From: Anolis sagrei | Lineage: Eukaryota > Chordata > Lepidosauria > Squamata > Anolidae | Assembly: GCF_037176765.1 (NCBI RefSeq) | Contig: NC_090023.1 | Coordinates: 214,084,506 to 214,148,505 of the forward strand | Direction of reading: 5' to 3' | Length of the DNA stretch: 64,000 bases | Position numbers and translations under genes: made by a program | The notes under the pieces: generated by a model | What the model saw: only the letters and a program-made list of their open reading frames with translations | Database searches by the model: none | Told to the model about the DNA's origin: nothing | In this document: in pieces, positions 1 to 14,500 of the stretch | Layout of the letters: every line of letters begins with the position of its first letter | How positions within the stretch are numbered: the stretch's first letter is position 1

Positions 1-24
1 CTAAACTAGAAACATTTCTCTCAC

Positions 25-3000
25 CTGTGAGTTCTAATTTCTCTGCCTCCAATGACCCGGGCAGTCACTTTCTGCCCAACCTTCAGCATGGATGTTGGGA
101 AGGTACCTTCGGAAACATCATCCACAATCTGGGAAGCATGAATGGAGCCCATCAGGTGGTCATCAATTGCCACCAGGACATGGGTGGGCTTGACAGACTT
201 CACAGTTCCTTTGACCATGTCACCCACGCACAGTGAGTGCTTCACTGTGGGCCAGGTTTCTTCTAGTGCCTCTGAATCATGCCTTGACCGGATTACAGTC
301 TTTCTCTTCCCCGAGGCTTGCACAGCAAGCAAGAGTCCATAGTCATCTCTCTCTACCATTTTCAGAACCACCATGACAGACTGCCCCATCTTCAGTTTTT
401 CAGAATCAAACCGGAATGTGTCATTGAAGTGTGAAGCCACAGGGATAGCAATCAGTTGTCCCATTCCTATCAGTGAAGCAACTGCATACTCTGTTGCCAC
501 ATGTTGTACAATGGCCTCATATTGAGAGTCTAAGGTAAACTGAAACACAGAGAAAAAACACTGAGAGAGCTACAGCAAACAAATATTTGGTATAGTCATG
601 TGCATATATTTATCCAATGGCATAAATCAGCTGTCCTAACAAATATTGTAGTTGTGTACTGTCATACTCAAGCTGCTTTAAATGTCTCTTTAGCATTAAC
701 ATGTCCTAACTTCCTGTCAGCTTGGGGGATGCTGGATTGCCTTCTGTTTGAGAAAGGAACCCCACAGAATCAATGTCCATGCTGTTGTTTTGAAAAAATA
801 GTAATGATTTATTAACTGGTCTAGGGTCTATCTCCACCCAGGCACTAACTTGATTTTCCCACAACAAAGTCCATATTTAAAATTTGAAAGGAAACTGATT
901 GTTCCTGAACTGCCAGACATGGATGTTTCTGAGGAGAACAGATGACAGATTTCCTTGCTCTCAGTCTCTGGTATAGGGGCCTCTGAGGCGCCCAATGCCA
1001 AGGTGTTAATTAGTTACTGGTTAACTAATTATTGGTTGGTAAAATTGACTTGAAATGGCTTGTCCAAGCACTGGGACCAACTGCAGACATATCTTGCTTC
1101 CAGGATTCCCTGGTGGTCTATGATCTAAAATGGCTCCCTTTCCTCAGAAAAAGGAGCAGACAAAATAGCTGACACAAACCAGGAAGGGTTTTCTTAAACT
1201 CTACCTTCATAAAACTAACATAAAAATGGCTACTCTTAAGTTTTGAGTGAGTCAGCCTAACTTATTGCAGTTCCAGCACAAGCAGCATTTTTCTATAATT
1301 GCAATGGTTCAAAGGTTGGACTAGGCTCTGGTTGGACAGGTTCCAAAGTCCTGCTAAGTTATGAAAACTCACTCTGTGAGCTTAAGTAAGCCACACTTTC
1401 TCAGCCTAAGAAGAGGGCAATGGCAAATGGCTGAATAAATTTTTGCCAAGGAGACCATAGCATAGAGTCACTGTAAATCACAAACTTAAAGATGCAAAGA
1501 ACAATGGACATTCTATAAGTTTCATGGGAAAGACTGTGAAATGATTGGAACTCTCCAGGACACAGCAGTTGTTTCAACTTTTAAAACCCACATCCTTCCC
1601 AGAATTCTAAACAGCGGTATTAAAAGCTTTAAGTGTTTATAGGAAAGTACTGGGATATTCCCAACAATGTGCCTTTGACATTTGTTCTCATAGGTGATCA
1701 GTTTTCCTGAGTGAAAAAGCATGTTTCAGCTTAAACAATCTCTTCCTTTTCCTTCTCTACAGAGGAAGGGAAAAATACATTCCAGTATGTATTTTTATAT
1801 GTATCCCAATTCTAAAGAAGTTATGGATGTCTTTTCTGTGAGTCTGATGTGAAACAAATGAGCATGTGTTTCTCTTAGCAATGAGGAGCTCATTATACCT
1901 TTTTGGGCTTGGAGGACAGCAGCTCCTCTCGAAGAGACACGTAGATCTTTGCTTTCAGATAATCAATGTACAGAACCACAGCTTCTGCTTTTTCACCCAC
2001 TGCTACATTTTTGCCTTTAAAAAAACACAAGACATTTACCTGATGCCAGTATAACAAACAAACACAAACAAAGAACCAGATAAGCTATTCTAAAAAACAA
2101 GAATTTTTCCTTCCCTGTCATTCATGTATAGGCCTCCCCTTGTCATTAAGTCTAGTTGAGTCCAACTCTGGGGGGTGGTACTCATCTTCACTTCTAAGGC
2201 GAAGAGCCGGCATTGTCCGTAGACATCTCCAAGGTCATGTGGCATAACTGCATGGAGCACCGTTACCTTCCCACAGAAGTGGTACCTATTGATCTACTCA
2301 CATTTGCATGTTTTCGAATAGCTAGGTTGGCAGAAGCTGGGCCTAACAGCAGGAGCTCACCCCACTTCCCTAATTCAAACCACCAACCTTTTGGTCAGCA
2401 AGTTCAGATGCTCAGCAGATTAACGCACTGTGCCACCATGGGGCTCTTTCATATATAGACACACATAATCTTCTGCATTACAGAGAAAGAGTCAATCCAC
2501 TGCCATAAGTGGTTTATAATCTTAGAAACAGGTTATAGCAAAGTGTGCAACAAGAGGCAAGAAAGACAGGCCAAGAGATGCAACCTACCTCCAAGATGGC
2601 TATGAACAGCTATGACAGTTAATCCAGCGACACAAGTGTCCTTGAAGACTGCCGAACCATCTGTTTCGACTTTGTGAACAACCAACTGCAGTTTCTGTGC
2701 CGGTTTTATTTCACAGAGTCTCTGGGCCACACTTGAATCATCTGAGGACAAGCAGAAGTAAATTTCATTTTCATTTTAAATCTCTAGTATTAATCTCTGT
2801 GAGTAATTCTGATTTTTAAATATATATTCAAATCAGTGGGTTCTCTTATTTTGAATGAAATATGATACAACTGACTTTTGAATATCACCTTCTTTGTGCG
2901 TATTTCATAAGCAAACAACAATAAGCATCTGAGGAAGTAAACTTGGCCTACAAAAACTTATGCCACTAACTTCATTCTCTAAGTCTTGAAGGAACCACAA

Positions 3001-3824
3001 GATCCCTTTGCATATACATAAGTCACCCTGAATAACAACAAGTTTAACCTAAAGTGGAATACTATACATCACAACTTTTCTTTTTTAAGAAAAAAAACAG
3101 AAGCTTCCTTGTTTTTGTGAGAAAGTGCTCACTGGTTTTGCTCCAAAATCAGGTTTTTCAAATGCAGCCCTCTCTAAAAATAAATGTTCCAGTCCATGTG
3201 CTGTATTTCATATCCCCAGATTTTCTAACCTCTTTTCTTCATGATGCTTTTGATTTCCTGCAGCTCCTTAAAGTACTGCTGCAGCAAGGAGAAGCTCTGT
3301 GAAACAGAATCCTCAGAGGAGCAGTCAGACAATTTCAGGGACAGCAGGATGCGCTGCTTCTCTTCATCAATGCTGGTCACTTTGGCAATCACAGTCTGGC
3401 CTATCACAAAATGATCTTTGGTGTCTGTCACAAACTTGTCACTCATTGCCTGTGGTGATTAAGAAAAGAACTATTTAAATATTCTCCCTTAGTATGCCAC
3501 ATCAGTTTGAATAACTCCAAAGGAAAAGAATATATTTCAAAACACTACCTTATAAGCAAACCCTTTCTTGCGTGGAATAGACAACCGATGCCCAGAATTG
3601 TTTTACACATTCCCTCTTTCTGCGGGTTTTCCCTTGCTTTCTATTATTCAGCAGGAAATTCATGAAATAGAGATTTTCCCCCTTTTTTAAAGAATAGTAA
3701 TTTAAAGAACTGTACAATTCTTTTGGGCATATGTGACATATTTAAAAATCAAGAATACACACAACCAAGAACAATCTTATCTCAAATTTACTTTGCAACA
3801 TATGTTTAAAAGCATACTGTTCAA

Positions 3825-3868
<44 letters not shown>

Positions 3869-5553
3869 CTTTATTTGTACCCAGCCACCATCTCCCCAAA
3901 GGGGACTCGGTGCGGCTTACATGGGGCCAAGCCCGAACAAGAATACAATATAACAATACAAAATGCAATAAAATAAACAACATAACATTAAGATATAAAA
4001 CATCAAAGCATATAAAACAATATACACAGAACATAGGAAATGCTCTCACTCCTTTTATACACTAGAAAAGTCAATCCAATTGATGATTTTGGGTCTTGAG
4101 GGAAAACACAGCAGAAAAGTTTCAAAAATACTTTTTGAATATTTCTGAGTAAAGGAGGTTTTGCCACTGTGTCTTACCGACTTGGGAGCCATTCCTGTCA
4201 AACCATATGGAAATTCCACAAAAACACCATAAGGCATTATGTTTTTCACAAAGCCAGTCAGCAGCAATCCAGGCTCAAGGTCAGAGAAGTTCTTCACTGC
4301 ATGTTCCTCCTGTGCAGCCGAAACCAGCGCTGGCTTTCTACTCAGTGTCTAAAAACATTGAGTCAAGGAATAAATCAATAAAAGGGGGAGATTTTAAGAT
4401 TTCTTGCTCTTGGCCACTGGGAGACAGACACCCCACTAAAACTTATCAAAATGAGAAATAATTAGTTTAGGTATCAATGGCACATAGGCCACAAGACCAA
4501 ATCAACATTTATTTAGTTTCCAATCAGAAGGGAAGGGAGGGAGAAGGGTAAAGGAAAGGGAAAAAGAAGAAACATCATCATCATCATGCTGCAAGTCCAA
4601 AAGTGGTAGGCAAAAACCCAGAACCTCAATCAGTGGCTGATACCAAATGAGAAACTCCTTCCTGGGCACACAGAAGATTGTTATTATTTATTTATTTTAT
4701 TTCAAAGTTTTATATACCGACCTTCTCACCTCTTTGAGGGACTCAGACCAGTTTCCAACCATAAAAACACATACAATTGTGTGACCTGGAGGGTGTTGAA
4801 CAGGTTGTGCTCTGGCACCATGAGATGCAGAACCACCTTAAGAAATGGGACTACACAGTGGGATCCATGACATGCAAATGTGAAGAGCAAATCACATACC
4901 ACCTACTACAATGCTATCTGAGCCCTGCCACATCTACAACGGAGAACCAGTGACACCAGAGTCACTCCAAGTGGCCAGTTTCTAGTCAAAGGACATTTAG
5001 CATAATGCCAAGTTTTCAACTTTGTTTGTGTGATTTTAAATACATTGTAACTGTAAACTCAATTCACTTCTGACATGATAAATCATCATCTTCGTCATTT
5101 TAGCAACCGGGCTCCATTTATTCCTAATTAGCAGAGAGGACACTGTGTTAGGAAAGACACTGATCAATTCTACTTTTACCAAAGAAATTTAGTCTATGAG
5201 CCATAGGATTTACATAAACACTCAAAGGGGCAGCCATGTTTGTCTGGAATATCTGTATGTAAAGGTGTCTTGTAGCACATTAGAGAGAATTGACAGAATG
5301 AAGTTGACAATATAATAATAACAACAAGGACAGCAACAACAACACTATGCAGAAAGACCTTGGCCAGCACTTGAAAACAATCGGCACTGACAAAATTACC
5401 ATCTGTCCACTGCAAAAGGTCACCCTACTTGGATCTGCATGCATTATCCACCAATACATCACATAGTTCTGGACACTTGGGAAGTGTCCAACATGTGATC
5501 CAATACAAAAGTCAGCATAGTGCTCTTGTTTGCTGTGTACTAATCTTGTTGTG

Positions 5554-5598
<45 letters not shown>

Positions 5599-8500
5599 GT
5601 TTATTTTTAACCTGACCTTTCTCTCTTCTGAGGAAGTAGACCTGGTTTGCAAATACTTGTGATAATCACTTCATTCTCTCAGTTCTTGGGGTTTCAACTG
5701 ATGAACCACTTACAATGGAATAAGCTCCACTATTACAGATGATTCTTGCATGGGGTTAACACTTGATAACCCAGAGCTATGAAGAGAATCAAGCTAACAA
5801 CTGGAAGTCATAGGTGAAACATCCCCAGATTGAAGTGTTTGGAGCAGGGAGTGAAATGGGGAAGATGATTTCAGTCCTCACAGCCTACAAACTGGGCATG
5901 ATGCAATCCTAAAGCCATACAATTAACACTGAGAGAATTTGACAAGGCATGATGGGCAGCTAAATTGGTAGCCTAAAGAAGAAATGTGTGCAATATACAA
6001 AAAATTAAGACCATGGTACAAATTGCAAAGACAAATGGGCTAACCAAAGGTCGGAAAAAAGGATACAAGATGACGTCCCTTGCTATGCAGGCACACAACA
6101 CTACGCAGAAGATCATCTTCTTTGAGCCAATGATTCCAGAGTTTGCTATGGGACACGTAGTCAGAGAGATGCATCATGGGAAGATAGGCAGAAATGTTGT
6201 TTGGCAAGATTGTAATATCTAAGCCATCATCTTTCTTTTTCAAAATTTTCACATCAGCAACCTAAGAATACAACGATGAGGGAAAGTTTCAAATATTATC
6301 ACAGGGTTGGGCAACTTCCAGGAGGCAGAAGGCTACATAACTCTCATTGAATTCCAGCGAGATTGTATTTAAAAAACAACAGAAGACACTTTGAAAGTGT
6401 AAAATTACTTCCAAGGCCTAAAAGGGTCTCAGAGGCTCTGAAAATAGACCCTACTGGCTATCCTCATAGCAGCTTCCAGAAGGATCAGTATGCAATTTCT
6501 TGGGACTAAATATTCAAGGACTGTACATAGCCTTCAATTACTGTTCCCATACCTCTCCACTATCATCTAACAATACAAAATATCACAATGAAGTTTCTCA
6601 AAATGCAATGATCTTGGAAACAGAAGCTAACATTACTGAGATGTGAAGAAAACACTGAAGTTAGAAGAACTTCAAACTCTATTTACAGAACAAGAACTAA
6701 ATTTTGCATGTGGATGAAACAATTATTTCATTACTAAGGTATAACCCTAAGACTGAAATTTTTAATGTTCACCAGAAGACACTAACAGAGTGAGAAGTAT
6801 CCAATTACAAAGTTCACAATGCTTTCTCCTGTTCAGGTTCACATTTTAACACAATCACTTTGAAAACCTGATTGAGAAATCACAAAAAAGAAAAACAAAC
6901 ATTATGCTTGCAAACAGTATCCCAACCTAACTGCCACATTTTATCAGATTTTAGAGACCCCATCGTCTTAAGAGGAACAATTCCAGCAGGGACAAAAAAA
7001 GGAATATTTTATAATAAATTTACCTGTGCATCTTCATATATTATTTCCTGTTTCTTTGAAGTCTTTTCACCTTTACTGGTCTTACCAAGAGGATTGTCTG
7101 TCAGATTAAATGAGAGGAGCACTTTCTCCTGTTCACGGTCACATTTTAAGACCATCGCTTTGACCACCTAGTTGGGAAAGCATGAAAGAGCAAAAACAAA
7201 CACATAGATTCATCTCCACATTTAAAGGGTAGATCCATCTTGAGAATTTATAAAGGAAAGAATCTTGCGATAGCTTCCTTAACTTTGATCATCTCTGTTT
7301 TTACTCTATATTTCCTTTTACCCTATTTATACCTTTCTCCTCTTTCTACTGTTTATGACTGTCGTTCCCAACTTTTTTTTTTTAACCAGGGACCACTTTG
7401 ACCAAAGACCACTTGATCAGGGACCACTCTCCAACATTAGATTTGGTTTGGTTATTTGAGGTGCTGATTCAGAAAATTGCATTGAATAGACCACATCAGC
7501 TCTAATCTCTGATACAGAACATATGCCATCCAGTAGTCGCCATCTTCTCACCAACAGAAAACCATATTTAATAATCTAGAGCTTATGTGGTCTATCCATT
7601 GCAATTTTCTGAATCAGCACCCCAAATAACCCCAGGAATAAGCCTAAAAACAAAGACACCAAGGTGCAATGGTGTCATAAAAGTGAGGCCGTGGATTATA
7701 TTTCAGTTCTTGGGGACCATGGTGATCCACAGACCACAGGTTGGGAACCACTGGTTTATGATTTAAGCGTTCTGCAACACTGAATTTAATTTGTGTCTCT
7801 GTAAAGGCTACATTTGTTAGGGCAAGTGGTTTATGTTAGGGAAAACTACCCTAAAATATATAGCAGAGCATCCAAAAACAAAACAGGATACAAAAGTTGA
7901 GCATCAGCTCATTAGCGAACAAAGTGTGAAGTGCCATGTGATGTAGCTGTAAAGAAGTCAGAGCTTAGGAAGCAAACATGCAGAGTCCAATCTTTAAAAA
8001 TCACAAAAGGTTTATTTACAATCTATATAAATAAATCTATATAAATCAAAATGTAATGTTAGTTTGTGGGATTAGCATAACTCAAAAATCACTGGACAAA
8101 TTGATACCAAATTTGGACACAATACACCTATCAGGCCAACAAGTGACCATCACTCATAAAAGCACTAAAAACACAGTGGACGAGACTTAAAAAGCCAAAA
8201 AATACAATATACATTACAACGCATGTGGAAAACCACATATATATACACAAACACACATGTATACACAAATATATATATATATACACACATACACATATAT
8301 GCACACATAAAACACATATACACAGACTGGGCCACAGCAACGTACGGCAGGGAACAGTTAGTTTTTTAATAATCAGGAACACCCATTTCTTCTACGGTTT
8401 CAAGAGAGGGAAAAACACAATCAGTACATCTCTCCTGACATAAAAGCAGAGAGAGATCTCAAAGCACACAGCACATGCTCCCCATAAAGTGTAAGTGGAG

Positions 8501-11500
8501 TCAGATTCAAAAAGCTTGCAGTAGAAAAATATCCATTTGAAAACAACCAATCAGAAAGAGAAGAGAAACAGAGATGAGAAAAGAAAAAGATACACTCCCA
8601 ACTGTCATTCAGGAGACATGGGGGAAGGGAATTCCCTAACTTAAACTGTTCCTCATTGAGGACTTGAGACCTGGACAGTGCAGGGTTGAATTGCAACAGT
8701 TTCAAGTTTTAGTGGGTTGAGACAGTTATTAAAATAGTGTTTTTAAAGAAAGACTTGGAACATGTGATTACATACTCTTTTATAGACTTAAGAACAATGT
8801 TCTGCAATGAAGATATACTTTATTTTATAGAACTTAATTATTTCCCACGTGTTTAAGGATATTTTGCAAATATATACAACATTCTTGTACATATCTGACT
8901 CAGTGCTTACCTGGCCTTCATAGAAAACCTCCTCAGGAGGAGTCAAGGGTGGCAAGCCAAGCTCATTCTTAGGGACCAGGCCTTTTATGTCATTGTAGAA
9001 TTTCACGATGCAGCCAAACTCTCTTGCACAAACCACAAAGCCATGGGTGATCAGGCCTGGCTTAGCATCTTCATAACTAGCCAGGATAGGGAGTTTGGAA
9101 TTGACAAGTGTTTTTTTCAATGTCAGCACAATCTTCCTTGCTTCAGCGTCGGAGACAAGAACCTTGGAAAGAAAAGAAATTAGAATAATACACACTGAGT
9201 ATGAAAATTGTTTTTATCCCAAAATGAAAGAAAGAGGAAACCTGTTACTAGAGTACAAAGCTGAAAACTTTCCATGCCGGGAAAATGGTCAAAAATACCA
9301 TTGGTCTGCCCCTCCCCAATGGGGTCAAAGAGCACAGCCATGCTCCCAGCATCATCTAGAGTAGGCATGGGTAAACTTTGGCCCTCCAGGTATTTTGGAC
9401 TTCAACTCCCACAATTAATAGCATATCGACTGTTAGGAATTGTGGGAGTTGAAGTCCAAAAGACCCGGAGGACCAAAGTTTGCCCATGCCTAATCCAGAA
9501 GGACTCCAACACTTCCTAGTTCCAATAAAACTAATGACCAACCACTTTCAAGGGGGAAAGGTGTTTTTGAAGATAACTTGTCTATGAGACATAAAGCTCT
9601 TTATTTTATTATTAAGTCTGGTAAATAACTTTATGTGAACCATTATTCTTTTAAGAAAATGAGAAGAGCAATTGTATCAGATGCACATAGGATAAATTAA
9701 ATGTGGATTTTCTGAACCAACAGTAGTATGCTAAGTGCAGTCATTCTGTAGTACAGTACAGTGCACAGGTTCAAGTAAGTACTGAACTGATAACAAACAA
9801 GTAGAAAGGATTGTTAACAATAGGATTTATCTATATTATTTGTATTTAATCCTTTCACTTACTACTTCAGAGCAGAACACAAAGGATTCCCACAAACTAT
9901 CCTGTGACTAATTAAACTGGGAAACAGTAACTTGCTCACAGATACACAATGAGCATCGCAACTATAAAAATGAACACAATCTGGCTACCAATATTAAAAA
10001 AACTCTAAAATCAGGACACTAAATAAAGAGGAACGCTGAAAAAACAGGAATTCAAGACAAATATAAATCAGGCCCAGCTAACACCTCTCAACAAAGGAGC
10101 CCCAAGACAGCAATCAGCCAGGCTTTGAAGCTACAAGGCCATTACATGCTAATCAAGGTGCCTATTTGTAACAGTCACACTTTCCTCCAGCAGACAAGAG
10201 TTCTCACCCTGGACATTCCACAGATATATAAACCTCACTTGCCTAGTTTCCAAAAAACCTCACAACCTTTAAGGATGCCTGCCATAGATGTCAGGAGAGA
10301 ATGCTTCTGGAACATGGCCATACAGCCTGGAAAACTTACAGCAACCCAGTAATTCTAGCCATGAAAGCCTTCAACAACACATAAAACACATAAAGACGAC
10401 AGAGTCAGAAGAAATGTACTCTGGCCTCAGAACAACCTGTTTGTTTTTTTTTTACAAAAAGATCATTGGAAGAGCACAGAACTGTTTACGTTATTCCTTA
10501 TGGGGAGAACTTACCCTGCACTTGACAGAAGCCCCCTCGCTGTATTTCTTTTCTGGTTGTTTCAGACGCACATCTGCCAAATGCAAGCAAGGGACTAGTC
10601 CCTTGATGTACTCAGTCACCTTTACATGCATGCCAAATGGCTTCAGAGTCAATACGGTTCCCTAAGGTCACAAAGAAAAATGGTCAAGAAACAATGCTGT
10701 GGTCTAGCTGACTGTATTGTAATGCTGGAACATAAAAGATTAAACTGTAGAATAAATGAAGACAATTGGACTGCTTTAGAGAAATTGGGAGCTTTCTTCG
10801 TTGGGGATCTTTAAGTAGAGTGGAAAGCAAACAGGAGTGATTTAGCAATATATTGCATTGCGTCGCACTAGATTGCCCTTTTTTATAGTCCCTTCCATAT
10901 CTATGATTGTGTGATTTTAAGTACAATAGACTCTCCCAATGGGAAAAAGTGTTGATCTTTAATGTATGGCTAAAGGTCACCACTGAACTGTAACATTATA
11001 TCAATGCTACAATTCAGGATTTGGGTGTACATATAAAAAATAATTAACATTTGCTGAATAAAATTAGATAAAAGTTGGATGACTGCATAATGATTAAAAC
11101 TGTAAAGAGGGTTGAGACAGAGTAAGGTCTGGTAATTGAACTTACTTCCAGAACTTGTCCAGGACGAATATCTTGATATTTCAGAAATGGAGCATCCATA
11201 ATAGTTCTGAAAATTAAAAAATAATAATAATTAGAAAAAAGCTCTAACCTGTTGGGACTATTTATACATTTATGGAGTTGTTTTTTTTAGAAACCTGATT
11301 TATGCAAATTAATGAGGCAAGAAGCTTACTGTTTGAGGGACAACAGTGCCATCTCATCCATCATGCTGTACTCAATAATTCGACATTTATGCTCATTTCC
11401 AGGCTTAAACATCTCCGGTTTGAAAGATAAGCGTGAATCTGAAAGATGTCTTTGCTATAAGGATGAGTAATAAAAATATGATTAAAACAATGTTTGTTTA

Positions 11501-14500
11501 TTATCAACCTTGTTATACTCCAAAAAATACAAAGCCAAGAGAACTGATTACTGATTAAATTTCATATTCCTATATGCATTACGATGCACTCATTCTGAGA
11601 GTTTTTTCACATATACACTTTATTCATAGCACAACTAATCAGCATTATCATACTACAAAAGACCTTAGAAAAGCTGATAGGGCGTGTTTTTTCTGGCTAC
11701 TCGTCAGTAAAACTCACACTCTGACAAACATTGTAAGACTCATACTCTGAAAAATGTTGGGCAGCAACTACTTGGTATTAATTCATAGGTAAAAATATAC
11801 ATTGCTGTTCTGTAAACAAAATACGAAGTATTTGGAAGAGTTAGTCCATTATAAGATGTAAATGGCATTCAGGAACATACACGTGCAAAACCTAGGCTGC
11901 CATCATCCAACACAAAGATAGCACCCGTTTTGGAGAGGAAGGTCTTCACTTTTGAGTTTTCCACTATCATCCCAATCCGATCGCTACACAGCTGGCCAAG
12001 CTGGGTACCAGGCTGAAGGAAGGCTGGGTGCAAAGAGAGACGTATTGCCTTCGTAGTTGGATTATTGGAAAGAATACAGGCTTTTACCTGAAGGAAAGAA
12101 AAAAAGAGAATTTTAAAAAAATGTTTTGGTGCCTCCTTAGACAAAGAAAAGCTAAATGGAGAATATTATCTACACTGATCTTATTGGAGCCCCCGGTGCG
12201 CAATGGGTTAAACCCTTGTGTCGGCAGGACTGAAGACCGACAGAGGTTCAAATCCAGGGAGAGCATGGATGGGCTCCCTCTGCCAGCTCCAGCTGACAAG
12301 AGAAGGCTCCCACAAGGATGGCAAAACATCAAAACATCCGGGCGTCCCCTGGGCAACATTCTTGCAGACAGCAAATTCTCTCACCCCAGAAGTGACTTGC
12401 AGTCTCTCAAGTTGCTCCTGACATAAAAAAAAACCTGTCCTTATCCATCCTAACCCACAAGATAGTGGGATAAACAACATAAAATCTACCCATTCATTTC
12501 ACAGTTCATTCAGATCCCACAGCAATACTACACAAATATGCCTTTGCTATAAACTACTTACCATGTCACCAGGTGAATAGTTTTTTCCTTTTAGATGATT
12601 CTTATGCATGAAATCCACAATTCCAGTAAAGGAAGACAGAAAACTTAAAGACATTCCAGAAGGTGTCACCTGGAAATTTTAAGAGAAAAGGTAACATCTT
12701 CTACTGGATCTAAGATTCTATAGAAAACACTGATGAATATGAGCTCCTAATAGGTTTTTCCAAATATTTATGTGTTGTCTATTTAAGGTTTTGGCCTACA
12801 ACTCGCAGAAATCTTAGCCAGTTTAGCAGCTGTTAGGATTTCTTGGAGTTGAAGGTCAAAACCTTCAGGTTGAGAAGCACCGCCCTAGCTTCACACATAT
12901 TCTCCAAGGAAACTGCAACCAAAAGTCTCCATTTTGAACCTCTTTTATTTTATCTAATTCCAGAAATTAAACTGGTACAATCATTTTTCTTTAATTTAAT
13001 AACTAACATTGATAAGTAATCAACACTCGCCCTTATGTATACAGTGGTTGTAAAAAAGTGGAAGTCATGGCCTGGCACAGATGTGCTGAGATGTAGCAAA
13101 TGGTAAAAATTCTGAAGCTCATCCGATTGCTTTCATGTGAAAGTTCCCTTTATGATGAAACACTTCAAATTAAAATAAGTGATAATGGCAAAAGATGTGA
13201 ATCCCAGGTCAGAATGGGCACAACAAGTTAGTGGGGAAGAGCAGAGGAAAAATGCATGCCACGTTGTGGCTAATGACACAACCAGATGCAAGCTGAAAAG
13301 ATTGCTGTTATTGTCCTCAAGGGTGAAAAGAAAATTTGAAGCTAGGAACCACCTTATAAGAAGTAGCATTTTATCATCAGTTTAACTTCTACACAGAACA
13401 TATCATGCAAAAAGCTCGATTAGATTCTGAGGAAGGATAAAACATCTACAATTTAAGATACACAATCTGTAAGACCTGAGTAGGACTGTTCAAAATAGGG
13501 GGACCTGGGCGTCTCTCATTCATGAGAGCCATAATTTGATATCAGCTTTACAGTACTTGAGAAAAGAAATAAGGAAAAAGAAGTATTTTCTTCCAGGTGC
13601 AGGTGTGTACTCCTGAACAATGGAAGAAAATGGTTGTCCTTTTCACCTGAGTTCCTATCATATTAAATGGTTCACTTTATTTTCCAGAACTTGTGGGCAC
13701 TATATAGAAAGTATTTTTAATGTTGTTCACTGGGAACTAATGAAGTAATGCACATGTGTACCCACATGGCCCAAGTTTCTGAAGAAAACGATCTAAAATA
13801 ATGGATACCTTACCTCCCGAACCTTGGCTTTTACCACAAGTCCAGGTAACAAGTTGCTGAGTGACCAATTTTGTTCTTCTGTGGCAATGGCTGCAGCAAT
13901 CTCAGACTGACTGATGGACATGCGGATTATCCTTCCACTGTTCTTGACATCTTCAATAAGGCAGTTCAGATATTGCCCTATTTTCAGTTCAGCTCCTACA
14001 TAGCCAGCATAAATAGCTATTGTTATTAACTATTATTATCATCATTGGATTCCTAATGCTTTTCTGCTATCATGATAATTTCCATTACAATGAAAAAAGA
14101 AAAATCTTCCCAATTGAAAGGTATCATTTGTGCTTTTGATACAAAAGCAGCTCGACAGCAAAACTGTAAAATGCATCTTGCTACTGTGATCTTCACTGGA
14201 GTAGTACACCCATTTGCAATGATCTGCTTCTGAATTACTTCCATATCTAAGATTCCATAACAGAGCCATGCATTTCTTCCACTGTTAACAGAGCTGTTCC
14301 CAATGCCATTTGTAATTTATAGATGTACCTTTGTTGTTTGACTGCAAATACCCCTGGGCTTTCTGACGCGGCAGAAATGCTTTTGCTGCTGGAATACCTA
14401 TGTCAATAAGGTAACCGTGATCTTCCACACTTGCAATACATCCAGAGAGCAGCTGTAAGAAGAAGAAGCATATTAGCTTAAAATCTCTGAAAAAGGAACA

